Shown here piece by piece: positions 54,037 to 62,277 of a stretch of 64,000 bases of DNA; within the stretch, counting starts at the first letter, position 1; every line of letters starts with the position of its first letter. The notes under the pieces are model-generated. The model made no database searches, was not told the origin of the DNA, and saw only the letters and a program-made list of their open reading frames with translations. This DNA is from Candidatus Andeanibacterium colombiense. Lineage in GTDB: Bacteria; Pseudomonadota; Alphaproteobacteria; Sphingomonadales; Sphingomonadaceae. A program made the translations under genes and the position numbers. The stretch is from the NCBI GenBank assembly GCA_029202985.1, contig CP119316.1, forward strand, positions 2,839,001 through 2,903,000, read 5' to 3'.

Positions 54037-56580
54037 CTAAAGCTCGCGTAGCGCCTGCGCGGGCCGCGCTCGCAGCAGCGGCAGCGATCCGCCGAGCGCG
54101 AAGCCCAGCACCAGCAGCAGCCCGGCACCGAGCACCTCGAAGATCCGCGGCCAGTCGGGCAGCCAGTCGAATTCGAACAATTCGACGATCACCAGCCATG
54201 CCATCCCGCTGCCGAGCGCGAGGGCGACCGCCGCGAGCAGCAGCGCCAGCAGCCCGTATTCGGCGAGTTGAAGCAGCAGCAATTGCCGCCGGCTCGCGCC
54301 GAGCACGCGCAGGATCACATTGTCGTAGAGCCGGCTCGCCCGCGCCGCCGCGATCGCGCCGAGCAGCACCGCGAGCCCGGCCAGCACCGCGACCGAGGCG
54401 GCGGCGAGGATCGCATTGCCGACCTGGCTCAGCATCGTGCGCGCTTCGGCCAGCACCTGGCCGACCTCGATCGTCGAACTCGACGGGAAGGCGCTGACCA
54501 GCCGGCGCAGCAGCGGCCCGGTCGGCGCGCCTTCGGGCAGGTCGATCGTCGCGGCGAGATTGTGCGGCGCGTCGGCGATCGCGTTGGGGCTGAACACCAG
54601 CGCATAGTTGAAGCCCATCGAATCCCAGTCGATCCGGCGGAAATTCGCGACCCTGACCGTCCGCTCGACCCCGAGCAGGCCGATGGTCAGATAGTCGCCG
54701 ATGTGCAGCCCGATCGCCTGCGCGAAATTCTCGTCGACCGAGACCAGCGGCTCGCCGGCATAATGCGGCCCCCACCATGTGCCTTCGGTGATCGCATTGC
54801 CTTCCGGCACGGCGTCGGCATAGGTCAGCCCGCGCTCGCCGCGCAATGCCCAGGCGCCGTCGGGAATATCCTTGAGATCGGCGACCCGGGTCAGGCGATC
54901 CTTCGGCCCATAAGCGAGCACCCGGCCGCGCAGCGCGGGGACCGCGCGGATCTTCGCCTTGGGGCTTTCGGAGCGCACCAGCGCCTCGAACTCGCCGATC
55001 CGGGCCGGCGGCACATCGAGCACGAAATAGTCGGGCGCGACATTGGGCACGGTGCGCTGGATATTCGCCGTGAGGCTGGTCTGCACACCCGCCAGCAGCA
55101 CGAAGGCGGACAGCCCGAAGCCGAGCGCGGTGACCAGCGCGCCGGTTTGCGATCCGGGCCGGTGGAGATTGGCCAGCGCATTGCGGAGCAGCGGATTTTT
55201 CGGCCGCGGCGCGCGCTCGGTCAGCTTGCGGACCGCCCAGCCGAGCGCGGCGAGGATCGCGAGCAAGGCCGCCGCTCCGCCGAGGAACAGCGCCGAAAGT
55301 CCCGGCTGCGGCGTGCCGACCAGCGCCAGCGCGGCGATCGTCAGCAGTCCGCCGCCGACCGGCAGCAGCAGCGCGCGCGCCAGGATTTGTCGCTGCCCGG
55401 CCAGCGGCGCGACCCGTTCGCGCATCAGCGCCATCGCCGGAAAGCGCCGCGCCTTGGCCAGCGGCGGCGCGGCGAACACCAGCGCGACCAGCAGGCCGAA
55501 GCCGGCGGCCCGGGCGAGCGCGCCGGGGTCGATCACCAACCCCGTCTCGACCGGCAGCAGCGAGCCGAGCGCCCAGGTCAGCAGCGGCGTCACCGCGACC
55601 CCCGCGATCATGCCCGCGAGCGCCCCGGCCAGCGCCGCGACACCGATCTGCAGCGCGTAGATCCGGGCGATATCGCCGCTCGTCCCACCGAGAATCTTCA
55701 GCGTCGCGATGCTTTGCCGCCGCGCCTGCAGATAGGAGCCGACCCCGCCACCGATCCCGATCCCGGCGATCACGAGCGCCGCGAGCCCGACCAGGATCAG
55801 GAACTGGCCCATCCGCCCGACGAAGCGCTCGGCGCCGGGCGAGGCATTGTCGGCGGTGCGGAATTCGAAGCCGGCCGAAGGGAACGCCTTGCCGATCGCA
55901 TCCGCGGCTTTCTGCGCGTCCTGCTTGCGTTCAAAGGCGACGCGGTATTTGCCCTGGTACATCGCGCCGGGGGCGGTGAGCCCGGCGCGCGCGGGCACGT
56001 CCTCATCGACGATCACCGTCGGCCCGAGGGAAAAGCCTTCGCTCAGCCGGTCGGGTTCCTCGCCGATGATCCCGCCGACCCTGAGGTCGATCGTGCCGAG
56101 GCGGAAGCTGTCGCCGGACTTCACATTCAGCCGCTCGGCCGCGCCTTCGGCCAGCCAGGCCTCGCCCGGTGGCGGCGCGCCGGCCTTGCGCCCGTCCTTC
56201 AGGGTGAAGCGGCCGAACATCGGCCAGGCCACATCGACCGCCTTCAACTCGATCGGCGCTGCAGCGGTCGCGGTACTGGCGCTGGCCTGCATCCGGAAGC
56301 CGCCCGAAACCTTGCCGTAAGCCGACAGCGCGGCCAGCTCTCGCGGGTTGGGCGCGCGCTGCCACAGGGTCGCCTCCAGATCGCCGCCGAGGATTTCCTG
56401 CCCGCGGTCGGTCAGTTCCGCCCGGATCGCGCCGGTCAGCGACCCGATCGCCGCGAGCGCCCCGACCCCGAGGAACAGGCACACCAGCAGCAGGCGCAGG
56501 CCGCGGAACCGCCGATGGAGATCGCGCCGGGCGATCGTCCAGGCGGTGCGCCAGGGGAGGGATGTTTGGGCGGGCCTCAT
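54037..56580 (-). CDS. ybbP: ABC transporter permease, YbbP/FtsX type
   Basis: An 847-residue inner-membrane protein with about ten membrane segments: one N-terminal (LRLLLVCLFLGVGALAAIGS), two FtsX-like blocks (near residues 265-395 and 730-845) and a pair in the middle. A large periplasmic MacB-like domain precedes each. Layout and length match the E. coli YbbP group. Downstream of the ATPase gene by 30 bases, on the same transcript. Such transporters act in envelope lipid or lipoprotein handling rather than nutrient uptake. Confidence 0.9.
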   Translation of the reverse strand: MRPAQTSLPWRTAWTIARRDLHRRFRGLRLLLVCLFLGVGALAAIGSLTGAIRAELTDRGQEILGGDLEATLWQRAPNPRELAALSAYGKVSGGFRMQASASTATAAAPIELKAVDVAWPMFGRFTLKDGRKAGAPPPGEAWLAEGAAERLNVKSGDSFRLGTIDLRVGGIIGEEPDRLSEGFSLGPTVIVDEDVPARAGLTAPGAMYQGKYRVAFERKQDAQKAADAIGKAFPSAGFEFRTADNASPGAERFVGRMGQFLILVGLAALVIAGIGIGGGVGSYLQARRQSIATLKILGGTSGDIARIYALQIGVAALAGALAGMIAGVAVTPLLTWALGSLLPVETGLVIDPGALARAAGFGLLVALVFAAPPLAKARRFPAMALMRERVAPLAGQRQILARALLLPVGGGLLTIAALALVGTPQPGLSALFLGGAAALLAILAALGWAVRKLTERAPRPKNPLLRNALANLHRPGSQTGALVTALGFGLSAFVLLAGVQTSLTANIQRTVPNVAPDYFVLDVPPARIGEFEALVRSESPKAKIRAVPALRGRVLAYGPKDRLTRVADLKDIPDGAWALRGERGLTYADAVPEGNAITEGTWWGPHYAGEPLVSVDENFAQAIGLHIGDYLTIGLLGVERTVRVANFRRIDWDSMGFNYALVFSPNAIADAPHNLAATIDLPEGAPTGPLLRRLVSAFPSSSTIEVGQVLAEARTMLSQVGNAILAAASVAVLAGLAVLLGAIAAARASRLYDNVILRVLGASRRQLLLLQLAEYGLLALLLAAVALALGSGMAWLVIVELFEFDWLPDWPRIFEVLGAGLLLVLGFALGGSLPLLRARPAQALREL

Positions 56581-56610
56581 GAAAGGATCCTCCCCTTGCA
56601 GGGGAGGATC

Positions 56611-57309
56611 TCAAGCAAGCGTATCACTCACGATCCGCCCGTCGCCCAAAGTCACGATCCGCCCGCAACGCTTCGCCAGTTCGGGATCGTGGGTTATGAT
56701 CACCAGCGTCGCGCCGGTTTCGGCGCGGCGGGCAAACAGCAGTTCGACGATGTCGCCGCCGGTCGCGCCGTCGAGATTGCCGGTCGGCTCGTCGGCGAAG
56801 ATCAGCCCGGGGCGCGGGGCGGTGGCGCGGGCGATCGCGACGCGCTGCTGCTCGCCGCCCGAAAGCTGCGCCGGGTAATGGGTCAGCCGGTGGCCGAGGC
56901 CGACCGCGGCGAGCTCGGCACCGGCGCGCGGCCAGGCATCGGCTTCGCCCGCCAGCTCCATCGGCGTCGCGACGTTTTCCTGCGCGGTCATCGTCGGCAG
57001 CAGATGGAAGGCCTGCAGCACGATCCCGATCCGCCCGCGCCGCGCGGCGGCGAGCGCATCCTCGTCTAGCGCGGCGAAATCCTGCCCGGCCACGGTCAGG
57101 CTTCCGCCGCCGAGCCGTTCGAGACCGGAGAGCACCGCCATCAGCGAGCTCTTGCCCGACCCCGAGGGGCCGAGCAGCGCGATCGTCTCGCCCGCGCCGA
57201 CGGTCAGGTCGATGCCTTTGAGGATCGCGACGGAGGCCTCGCCTTCGCCGAGCGTCAGGGTGAGGTTGCGGGCTTCGATTGCACCGAGAGAAATTGGGGG
57301 ACTTGTCAC
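56611..57309 (-). CDS. ybbA: ABC transporter ATP-binding protein, YbbA type
   Basis: A 232-residue ATPase with Walker A GPSGSGKSS (about residues 47-55), Q-loop LQAFHLLPTM, signature LSGGEQQRVAIARA, Walker B LIFADEPTGNLD and the switch His in VIITHDPELAKRCGRIV. The frame has no ATG before the core; GTG at 57309 is the likely start, without a strong ribosome site. Gene order lipase-divergent-ATPase-permease is the same as tesA-ybbA-ybbP of E. coli. Confidence 0.93.
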   Translation of the reverse strand: MTSPPISLGAIEARNLTLTLGEGEASVAILKGIDLTVGAGETIALLGPSGSGKSSLMAVLSGLERLGGGSLTVAGQDFAALDEDALAAARRGRIGIVLQAFHLLPTMTAQENVATPMELAGEADAWPRAGAELAAVGLGHRLTHYPAQLSGGEQQRVAIARATAPRPGLIFADEPTGNLDGATGGDIVELLFARRAETGATLVIITHDPELAKRCGRIVTLGDGRIVSDTLA

Positions 57310-57358
57310 AACGCAGCGATGGCATAGCTACAGGCCGGCAAGCAAGGAGCTTAGGGTA

Positions 57359-58066
57359 ATGAAGCGTCGCAGCAGTTGGGTTTTGTCCGGAGCGCTGGCG
57401 CTCGCCGCGTGCAACAGCGACGCCCCGTCGACCCCGGCACCGTCGATCGAGAACGAATCGGCCGAGCCGCCCGCGCCCGAAGTCCCGGTGATGGGGGCGG
57501 AGCGTCCCATCCTCGCCTTCGGCGACAGCCTGTTCGCGGGCTACGGGCTGAATGACGGCGAAAGCTACCCGGCCAAGCTCGAACTGGCGCTGCGGGCGAA
57601 GGGGATCGACGCCCGGATCGCCAATGCCGGCGTCTCGGGCGACACCAGCGCGGCGGCGCTGCAGCGGCTCAAGTTCACGCTCGACAACCAGCAGCCGGCG
57701 CCCGATCTCGCGATCGTCGAACTCGGCGGCAACGATCTGCTGCGCGGCCTCTCGCCGAAGGAAACCAAAGCCAACATCGCCGCGATCCTGACCGAGCTGA
57801 AGGCCCGCAAGATCCCCGCGATGCTGATGGGCATGCGCGCGCCGCCCAACGCCGGCGCGCAATTCCAGGGCCAGTTCGACGCGCTCTATCCGGCGCTGGC
57901 GAAGGAATACGGCGTGCCGCTGGTGCCGTTCTTCCTCGAAGCGATCTACGACAAGCCCGATCTGCTGCAGCAGGACCATATCCACCCGACCGCGCATGGG
58001 GTGGAGGAACTGGTCAGCGCCACGGTGGATCAGGTGGACAAGGCGCTACCGAAGGCCGAAAAATAG
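57359..58066 (+). CDS. tesA: GDSL-type arylesterase/lysophospholipase, TesA-like lipoprotein
   Basis: A 235-residue SGNH hydrolase. A signal peptide with lipobox LAAC (Cys18) precedes a short Pro/Glu linker. Catalytic block I is AFGDSLFAGYG with Ser57; block II is the Gly in ANAGVSGDT; block III is GGNDLLRG with Asn; block V is DHIHPTAHG with the Asp-His pair. In the family it cleaves acyl esters and lysophospholipids in the periplasm. It is divergent from ybbA by only 49 bases, as in E. coli. Confidence 0.93.
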   Translation: MKRRSSWVLSGALALAACNSDAPSTPAPSIENESAEPPAPEVPVMGAERPILAFGDSLFAGYGLNDGESYPAKLELALRAKGIDARIANAGVSGDTSAAALQRLKFTLDNQQPAPDLAIVELGGNDLLRGLSPKETKANIAAILTELKARKIPAMLMGMRAPPNAGAQFQGQFDALYPALAKEYGVPLVPFFLEAIYDKPDLLQQDHIHPTAHGVEELVSATVDQVDKALPKAEK

Positions 58067-58156
58067 CCTCGTCATTGCGAGGGGCGAAGCCCCGCGGCAA
58101 TCCCGAGCTTATCTCAAGCTGCCCTGGATTGCTTCGCTGCGCTCGCAATGACGAGG
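58067..58156. repeat. 90-bp palindromic intergenic repeat (REP/BIME-like)
   Basis: CCTCGTCATTGCGAG at the left is the exact reverse complement of CTCGCAATGACGAGG at the right. Inside are further inverted parts (GCGGCAATCC / GGATTGCTTCGC). It fills the whole space between the convergent tesA and recF genes and can serve as a two-way terminator. The arms match a repeat known from many proteobacterial genomes. Confidence 0.8.
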
Positions 58157-58163
58157 GTGGCTC

Positions 58164-59243
58164 CTAAAGCCGCTCCACCTCGCCGCTTCGAACCCGCCAG
58201 TTCACCGCATCGCCCGCGATCCCCTCGAACGGGGCCTGCTCGGTGCCGGTGATCCAGGTCTGCGCCTTGCCGTCGGCGAGGCGTTCGAACAGGGCCGCGC
58301 GGCGGACCGGGTCGAGATGCGCGGCGACCTCGTCGAGCAGCAGCACGCCCGGGCGCTCGCCCGCTGCCAGCGCGGCATGGGCGAGCGTCATCGCGATCAG
58401 CATCGCCTTCTGCTCGCCGGTCGAGCATTGCCCGGCGGGTTCGCCCTTGCCGGCCATCGTGACTTCGAGTTCGTCGCGCTGCGGGCCGATCAGCGTGCGC
58501 TGGGCCGCGCGGTCGCGGTGGCGGCCGTTGGCGAAGGCACGGGCGAGCGCCGCCGGATCGAGCGGACCGCCGGGGACATAGGTCAGCGCCGGGCGCGCGA
58601 AGGGTTCGTCGGGCAGGCTGGCGAGTTCGGCGGTCAGGCGCTCCACCAGCGTGGCGCGGCCCCGCGCCAGCGCGGCGCCGGCGCCGGCAAGCTGGATCTC
58701 GATCGCGTCGAACCAGCGCGGATCGGCCTCGTCCCGCACGGAGAGCATGCGGTTGCGCTCGCGCAGCGCATTCTCGTAGCGCACCGCGTGCTTGGCATGG
58801 ACCGGGTCGAGCGCGACCGCGAGCCGGTCCATATAGCGCCGCCGCGATCCAGCCGCTTCGGAGAACAACCGGTCCATCGCCGGGGTCAGCCACGAGATCG
58901 CGAGCCATTCGCCGAGCGCGATGGCGCTCTTCGCCGCGCCGTTGATCTGCACCAGCCGGCGGCCGGGTTGTGCCGCCTCGACCCCGGTGCCGAGCCGCAC
59001 CGCGCCGCCTTCGCCGGCCAGGTCCGCGCTGATCGCGAACCCGCCGGGGCCGCCGGTCGCCGCCATCTCGGTCAGCGCGGCGCGCCGCAGGCCCCTCCCG
59101 GGTGCGAGCAGCGACAGCGCTTCGAGCACATTGGTCTTGCCCGCGCCGTTCTCTCCGGTGAGCACATTGAGGTGCCCGGCGCCGTCGATGCGGCTCGCCA
59201 GGTGATTGCGGAAGGCAAAAAGACTGATCCGGTCGAGCCCCAT
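58164..59243 (-). CDS. recF: DNA replication and repair protein RecF
   Basis: A 359-residue SMC-like ATPase. Walker A GENGAGKT is at residues 30-37, the signature-like CSTGEQKAMLIAMTLAHA and Walker B VLLLDEVAAHLDP near residue 305. SLFAFRNHLASRID is the usual RecF opening. The ATG at 59243 begins MGLDRISLF; a longer frame upstream is not coding. RecF with RecO and RecR loads RecA at gaps. It is not next to dnaN/gyrB here, as in many alphaproteobacteria. Confidence 0.96.
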   Translation of the reverse strand: MGLDRISLFAFRNHLASRIDGAGHLNVLTGENGAGKTNVLEALSLLAPGRGLRRAALTEMAATGGPGGFAISADLAGEGGAVRLGTGVEAAQPGRRLVQINGAAKSAIALGEWLAISWLTPAMDRLFSEAAGSRRRYMDRLAVALDPVHAKHAVRYENALRERNRMLSVRDEADPRWFDAIEIQLAGAGAALARGRATLVERLTAELASLPDEPFARPALTYVPGGPLDPAALARAFANGRHRDRAAQRTLIGPQRDELEVTMAGKGEPAGQCSTGEQKAMLIAMTLAHAALAAGERPGVLLLDEVAAHLDPVRRAALFERLADGKAQTWITGTEQAPFEGIAGDAVNWRVRSGEVERL

Positions 59244-59392
59244 GAAGCGCGCAGGGATAGCCGGGCGCGCTCCGGCAGGCCATGCCGAAAAGGCGGTTCC
59301 CGAAAGTTGGTGAAATTTCCCAAAACTAGGTTTGGATATACGGTGAAGCGAGCTGTACTTCGGACAGTCTCCGTTCAAAACCTCGAAATTCC

Positions 59393-59423
59393 GCCAGTTT
59401 TCAAAACTGGCACGGCCCCTGCA
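59393..59423 (+). promoter_or_regulatory. Sigma-54 (-24/-12) promoter overlapping a perfect palindrome
   Basis: TGGCACGGCCCCTGCA (59408-59423) matches the sigma-54 consensus TGGCACGNNNNTTGCW at all fixed positions but one, with GG and GC twelve bases apart. GCCAGTTTTCAAAACTGGC (59393-59411) is a perfect 19-base palindrome whose right arm overlaps the -24 box, so a regulator bound there could block or tune the polymerase. The promoter points to the small membrane protein and PspC genes. Confidence 0.78.
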
Positions 59424-59480
59424 ATACGGTTCGCATCGGCGGGAAGGTCTTGCCGGAAAGAGTACAGAAGGGGAAATTTT

Positions 59481-59606
59481 ATGTATCAGGTATCTTCGGC
59501 CAGCAATCGCATCGTCGCCGGCGTCGCCGCTTTCGGCCTCACCCTGTTCGTGATCGCCGCCAGCTTCGCCCCGCAGGGCGCGTTCGTTGCAAGCTTCGTC
59601 GCATGA
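59481..59606 (+). CDS. 41-residue single-pass membrane protein
   Basis: MYQVSSASNRIVAGVAAFGL continues with a hydrophobic helix (LTLFVIAASFAP) to residue 30 and a short tail. AAGGGG lies seven bases before the ATG, and its stop overlaps the PspC start as ATGA, so the two are co-translated. Small membrane partners such as PspB and PspD occur in psp operons; this one has no sequence likeness to PspB that I can see but would fit that role. Confidence 0.75.
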   Translation: MYQVSSASNRIVAGVAAFGLTLFVIAASFAPQGAFVASFVA

Positions 59607-59812
59607 GCGCGCTCGACCGTAACCGCGCGGGCGCACCGGCCCGCTTTCGGCTCGACCGGGACAGCGGCAAGCTGATGGGCGTGTGCGCCGGCATCGGCAA
59701 TTACTTCGGGTTCGATCCGCTGTGGGCTCGCGTCGGCTTCGTCGCCGCGGCGCTGGCAGGCTTCGGCACCCCGGTGATCATCTACCTCGCGATCGGCGTG
59801 ATCGCGGACTGA
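59603..59812 (+). CDS. pspC: PspC domain protein
   Basis: A 69-residue protein consisting of a single PspC domain: FRLDRDSGKLMGVCAGIGNY, FGFDPLWARVGFVAAALAGF and the membrane helix ending YLAIGVIAD. PspC senses inner-membrane stress and relays it to PspA/PspF in the phage-shock response. Placement behind a sigma-54 promoter supports control by PspF. No pspA or pspF is in the window. Confidence 0.92.
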   Translation: MSALDRNRAGAPARFRLDRDSGKLMGVCAGIGNYFGFDPLWARVGFVAAALAGFGTPVIIYLAIGVIAD

Positions 59813-59813
59813 G

Positions 59814-59841
59814 CGGGGGAGCCGCGGGCTCCCCCGTTTTT
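59814..59841 (+). terminator. Terminator of the PspC transcript
   Basis: CGGGGGAGCC-GCG-GGCTCCCCCG followed by TTTTT, directly after the pspC stop codon. Confidence 0.93.
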
Positions 59842-59881
59842 ACCCTCACGAACTCAAGTAGCTAAGCGGTAGTTCGGAAAA

Positions 59882-60664
59882 TTACGCTTTGGCGAAGGGC
59901 GAGAAATGGGTGTTCGTATCGAACACCTCGACACCCTCCCGCCGCTTGAGGAAGCCGACGATCACATAAGTCACCGGGGTCAGCACTACCTCCCACAATG
60001 TCTTGATGATCCATTGGGTGATCGCCAGCGTGATCACCGCCTTGGTGGTCCAGCCGGGAACGCCGAGGAAGGCGAGCGGATAGAACAGCGCGCTGTCGGT
60101 CGCCTCGCCGAAGATCGTCGAGCCGATCGTGCGGGTCCACAGCATCTTGCCGTCGGTGAAGATCTTCATCTTCGCGAGCACGAAGCTGTTCACGAATTCG
60201 CCGCACCAGAAGGCGATCAGCGATGCGAACACGATCCGCGGGGTCTGGCCGAACACCGACATGTAGGCGGCCTGGTTCGGCGCGGTGACGGTCTTGCCCA
60301 GAACCTCGTACTGGCCGGAAGCCATCGCCCAGTCGGGCGCGGAGGGGATGTTGACCACCACCACCGCCATCACCACCATGAACAGCAGCGCGAACAGCCC
60401 GGCCCAGATCACCCGCCGGGCATGGGCATAGCCATAGACCTCGGTCATCACGTCGCCGATGATGTAGCTCACCGGGAAGAACAGCACGCCCGCGCCGAAG
60501 GTGATCGTGCCGAGCGCCGGCAGCGTCACCTGCGCCTGCTTGGCCGCGCCGATCAGGTTGGACAGCAGCAGGATCGTGACGAAGGCCGCCATGATGAAGT
60601 CGAAATATCGGAACCGGTGCCCTGCTCCGGCTATGCCTTCCATGCGTTTGGGATGATCGCTCAT
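59882..60664 (-). CDS. yhhQ: Queuosine precursor transporter (YhhQ/QPTR, VUT family)
   Basis: A 260-residue inner-membrane protein with six to seven helices. The family motifs are LLLSNLIGAAKQAQ, PVSYIIGDVMTEVYGYAHAR, FVNSFVLAKMKIFTDGKMLW and RTIGSTIFGEATDSALFYPL. This family imports preQ0/preQ1 for queuosine in tRNA. The ATG at 60664 (MSDHPKRMEG) starts the family-like part; I see no preQ1 riboswitch between it and the tRNA gene. Confidence 0.9.
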   Translation of the reverse strand: MSDHPKRMEGIAGAGHRFRYFDFIMAAFVTILLLSNLIGAAKQAQVTLPALGTITFGAGVLFFPVSYIIGDVMTEVYGYAHARRVIWAGLFALLFMVVMAVVVVNIPSAPDWAMASGQYEVLGKTVTAPNQAAYMSVFGQTPRIVFASLIAFWCGEFVNSFVLAKMKIFTDGKMLWTRTIGSTIFGEATDSALFYPLAFLGVPGWTTKAVITLAITQWIIKTLWEVVLTPVTYVIVGFLKRREGVEVFDTNTHFSPFAKA

Positions 60665-60744
60665 GTTCTGACCCCGTGAACTGGTGATGGGCGGACCTAA
60701 CCCGATTTGCTCCCACCGCAAAGCGCGCTAATGAGCCCCGGCGC

Positions 60745-60821
60745 GCGCCCGTAGTTCAACTGGATAGAGCACGAGCCTTCTAAGCTTGGAGTTGCAGGTT
60801 CGAGTCCTGCCGGGCGCGCCA
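60745..60821 (+). tRNA. tRNA-Arg(TCT)
   Basis: A complete 77-base cloverleaf with encoded CCA: acceptor GCGCCCG/CGGGCGC, D arm GTTC...GAGC, anticodon arm CGAGC-CTTCTAA-GCTTG with anticodon TCT (60779-60781), T arm GCAGG-TTCGAGT-CCTGC. Confidence 0.97.
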
Positions 60822-60837
60822 TGCCCCACTCATGGGG

Positions 60838-61518
60838 TCAGCCGAGTTTCATCGAAAGCTCGACGTCCTCCGCGAACGGAACCGAGAGATAGCCGTTACT
60901 GGGATCGCGAACGCGGCCGAGATATTCCGGGCAGTAATCGGCATTGTCCGCGATGATCAGAGCACCCGGCCGCAGCTTTGGTTCGAGGCGTTCGAGAATG
61001 TCCGAATAGAGGCCCTTCGCCCCGTCGAGCAGCACGAGGTCGATCGCCTCGGGCAGATCGCGCGCCAGCGTTTCGAGTGCGTCGCCCTCGCGCAACTCGA
61101 CCAGGTCGGCAAGCCCCGCGGCTTCCAGGTTCGCCCTTGCGCGCGCGACCTTCGTGGGTTCGAACTCGCTGGTGATCAGCCGCCCGCCCCCATTGTCGCG
61201 CAACGCCGCCGCCAGGCATAGCGTCGACAGGCCAAACGAGGTGCCGAACTCGACGATCGAGGTTGCGCGGCTGCTACGCGCCAGCATGTGGAGCATCACG
61301 CCAGTTTCGCGCGACACCGGCAGGGGCAGGTCTTTCATATGGCCGTAAAACTCCCGGTAGCCGGTTTTACTGCGCATCACCTGCGCCTTTTCCCCGTCCG
61401 AAAGGTCGTTCCAATAGGCGGCGGCGGCAGGAGGCAGAGCTGAGAATCCGGTGGCGGCGGCGTCGGCGAAGAGATGGTCGAGTAGCGGCGCCAGCGGGGC
61501 GGAAGTGAGAGTGCTCAT
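60838..61518 (-). CDS. SAM-dependent O-methyltransferase (CCoAOMT-like)
   Basis: A 226-residue class I methyltransferase. Motif I SIVEFGTSFGLSTLCLAAAL (the E-x-G-x-S-x-G variant) is near residues 87-106, ITSEFEPTKVARARANLEAA follows and IDLVLLDGAKGLYSDILERL holds the metal-binding Asp of catechol-type O-methyltransferases; ADNADYCPEYL carries further ligands. Substrates are usually catechols or phenolics. It is divergent from a TetR gene, which probably controls it. Confidence 0.87.
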   Translation of the reverse strand: MSTLTSAPLAPLLDHLFADAAATGFSALPPAAAAYWNDLSDGEKAQVMRSKTGYREFYGHMKDLPLPVSRETGVMLHMLARSSRATSIVEFGTSFGLSTLCLAAALRDNGGGRLITSEFEPTKVARARANLEAAGLADLVELREGDALETLARDLPEAIDLVLLDGAKGLYSDILERLEPKLRPGALIIADNADYCPEYLGRVRDPSNGYLSVPFAEDVELSMKLG

Positions 61519-61563
61519 TTGGTAACTCCATTGGAGCGATGCATCATTGCTGTATTGAAAAAT

Positions 61564-61576
61564 ACGAATGATTCGT
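61564..61576. promoter_or_regulatory. Palindrome between the O-methyltransferase and TetR genes
   Basis: ACGAAT-G-ATTCGT is a perfect 13-base palindrome in the 90-base divergent intergenic region, next to TGTATTGAAAAAT that can act as a -10. A TetR-type repressor would be expected to bind here and control both genes. Confidence 0.55.
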
Positions 61577-61608
61577 CAGATTTCCAATTCGCATTAGGCC
61601 GAAGGTCC

Positions 61609-62277
61609 ATGAGCACTCGCGCAAACCCTCCGATTTCCTCACGAAAAGACCCCAAGCAAGCTCGCTCCGCCGCGCTGGTCGAGGCCGTATTGCAGGCAGC
61701 TAGTCAGGTTTTGGCGAAAGAGGGCGCGCCGCGTTTCACGATGGCGCGCGTCGCAGATGCGGCGGGCGTGAGCGTAGGGTCGCTCTATCAGTATTTCCCC
61801 AACAAGGCCGCGCTCCTGTTCCGGCTGCAGAGCGACGAGTGGCGCGAGACCGGCAGCTTGCTGCGGATGATCCTTGAGGATCGCTCGCTGCGGCCGCTCG
61901 ATCGCTTGCGGAAGCTGGTGCATGCCTTCATTCGGTCGGAGTGCGAAGAGGCGGCGGTGCGGATCGCGCTCGACGATGCAGCCCCCTTCTATCGGGACGC
62001 ACCCGAAGCCCGCGCCGCCAAGGCGTCGGGTGCCCGGGTGGTGCTCGGATTTCTGGAGGAGGTGCTCCCCACCGCTTCTGAAGAAAAACGCGCGCTTGCC
62101 GGCGATTTGATCAAGACCACGATGAGCGCGGTCGGGAAGACATTTTCGGAGAAGCGCCCGGCCGATCGCGAGATCGTGCGCTATGCCGATGCCATGGCCG
62201 ACATGTTCTGCGCTTACCTGACGCAGATCCGAAATCGTGAAGCGTTGCCTGCCGGCTCTACTGATCCGGCAGGGTGA
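61609..62277 (+). CDS. TetR-family transcriptional regulator
   Basis: A 222-residue regulator. The DNA-binding domain is QARSAALVEAVLQAASQVLA, RFTMARVADAAGVSVGSLYQ and YFPNKAALLFRL (residues about 17-75). The ligand domain is helical (CEEAAVRIALDDAAPFYRDA, then ALAGDLIKTTMSAVGKTF). The ATG at 61609 has GAAGG upstream. It is divergent from the O-methyltransferase gene, and its 3' end overlaps that of the convergent PQQ dehydrogenase by 20 bases. Confidence 0.92.
   Translation: MSTRANPPISSRKDPKQARSAALVEAVLQAASQVLAKEGAPRFTMARVADAAGVSVGSLYQYFPNKAALLFRLQSDEWRETGSLLRMILEDRSLRPLDRLRKLVHAFIRSECEEAAVRIALDDAAPFYRDAPEARAAKASGARVVLGFLEEVLPTASEEKRALAGDLIKTTMSAVGKTFSEKRPADREIVRYADAMADMFCAYLTQIRNREALPAGSTDPAG

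Noticed and set aside
54268..57069. Plus-strand open frame of 933 codons opposite ybbP and ybbA
   Set aside because: Low-complexity Arg/Gln/Asp-rich translation, opposite two genes with clear motifs.
60665..60744. preQ1 riboswitch upstream of the queuosine-precursor transporter
   Set aside because: I could not find the short pseudoknot pattern or the A-rich tail of preQ1 classes in these 80 bases.
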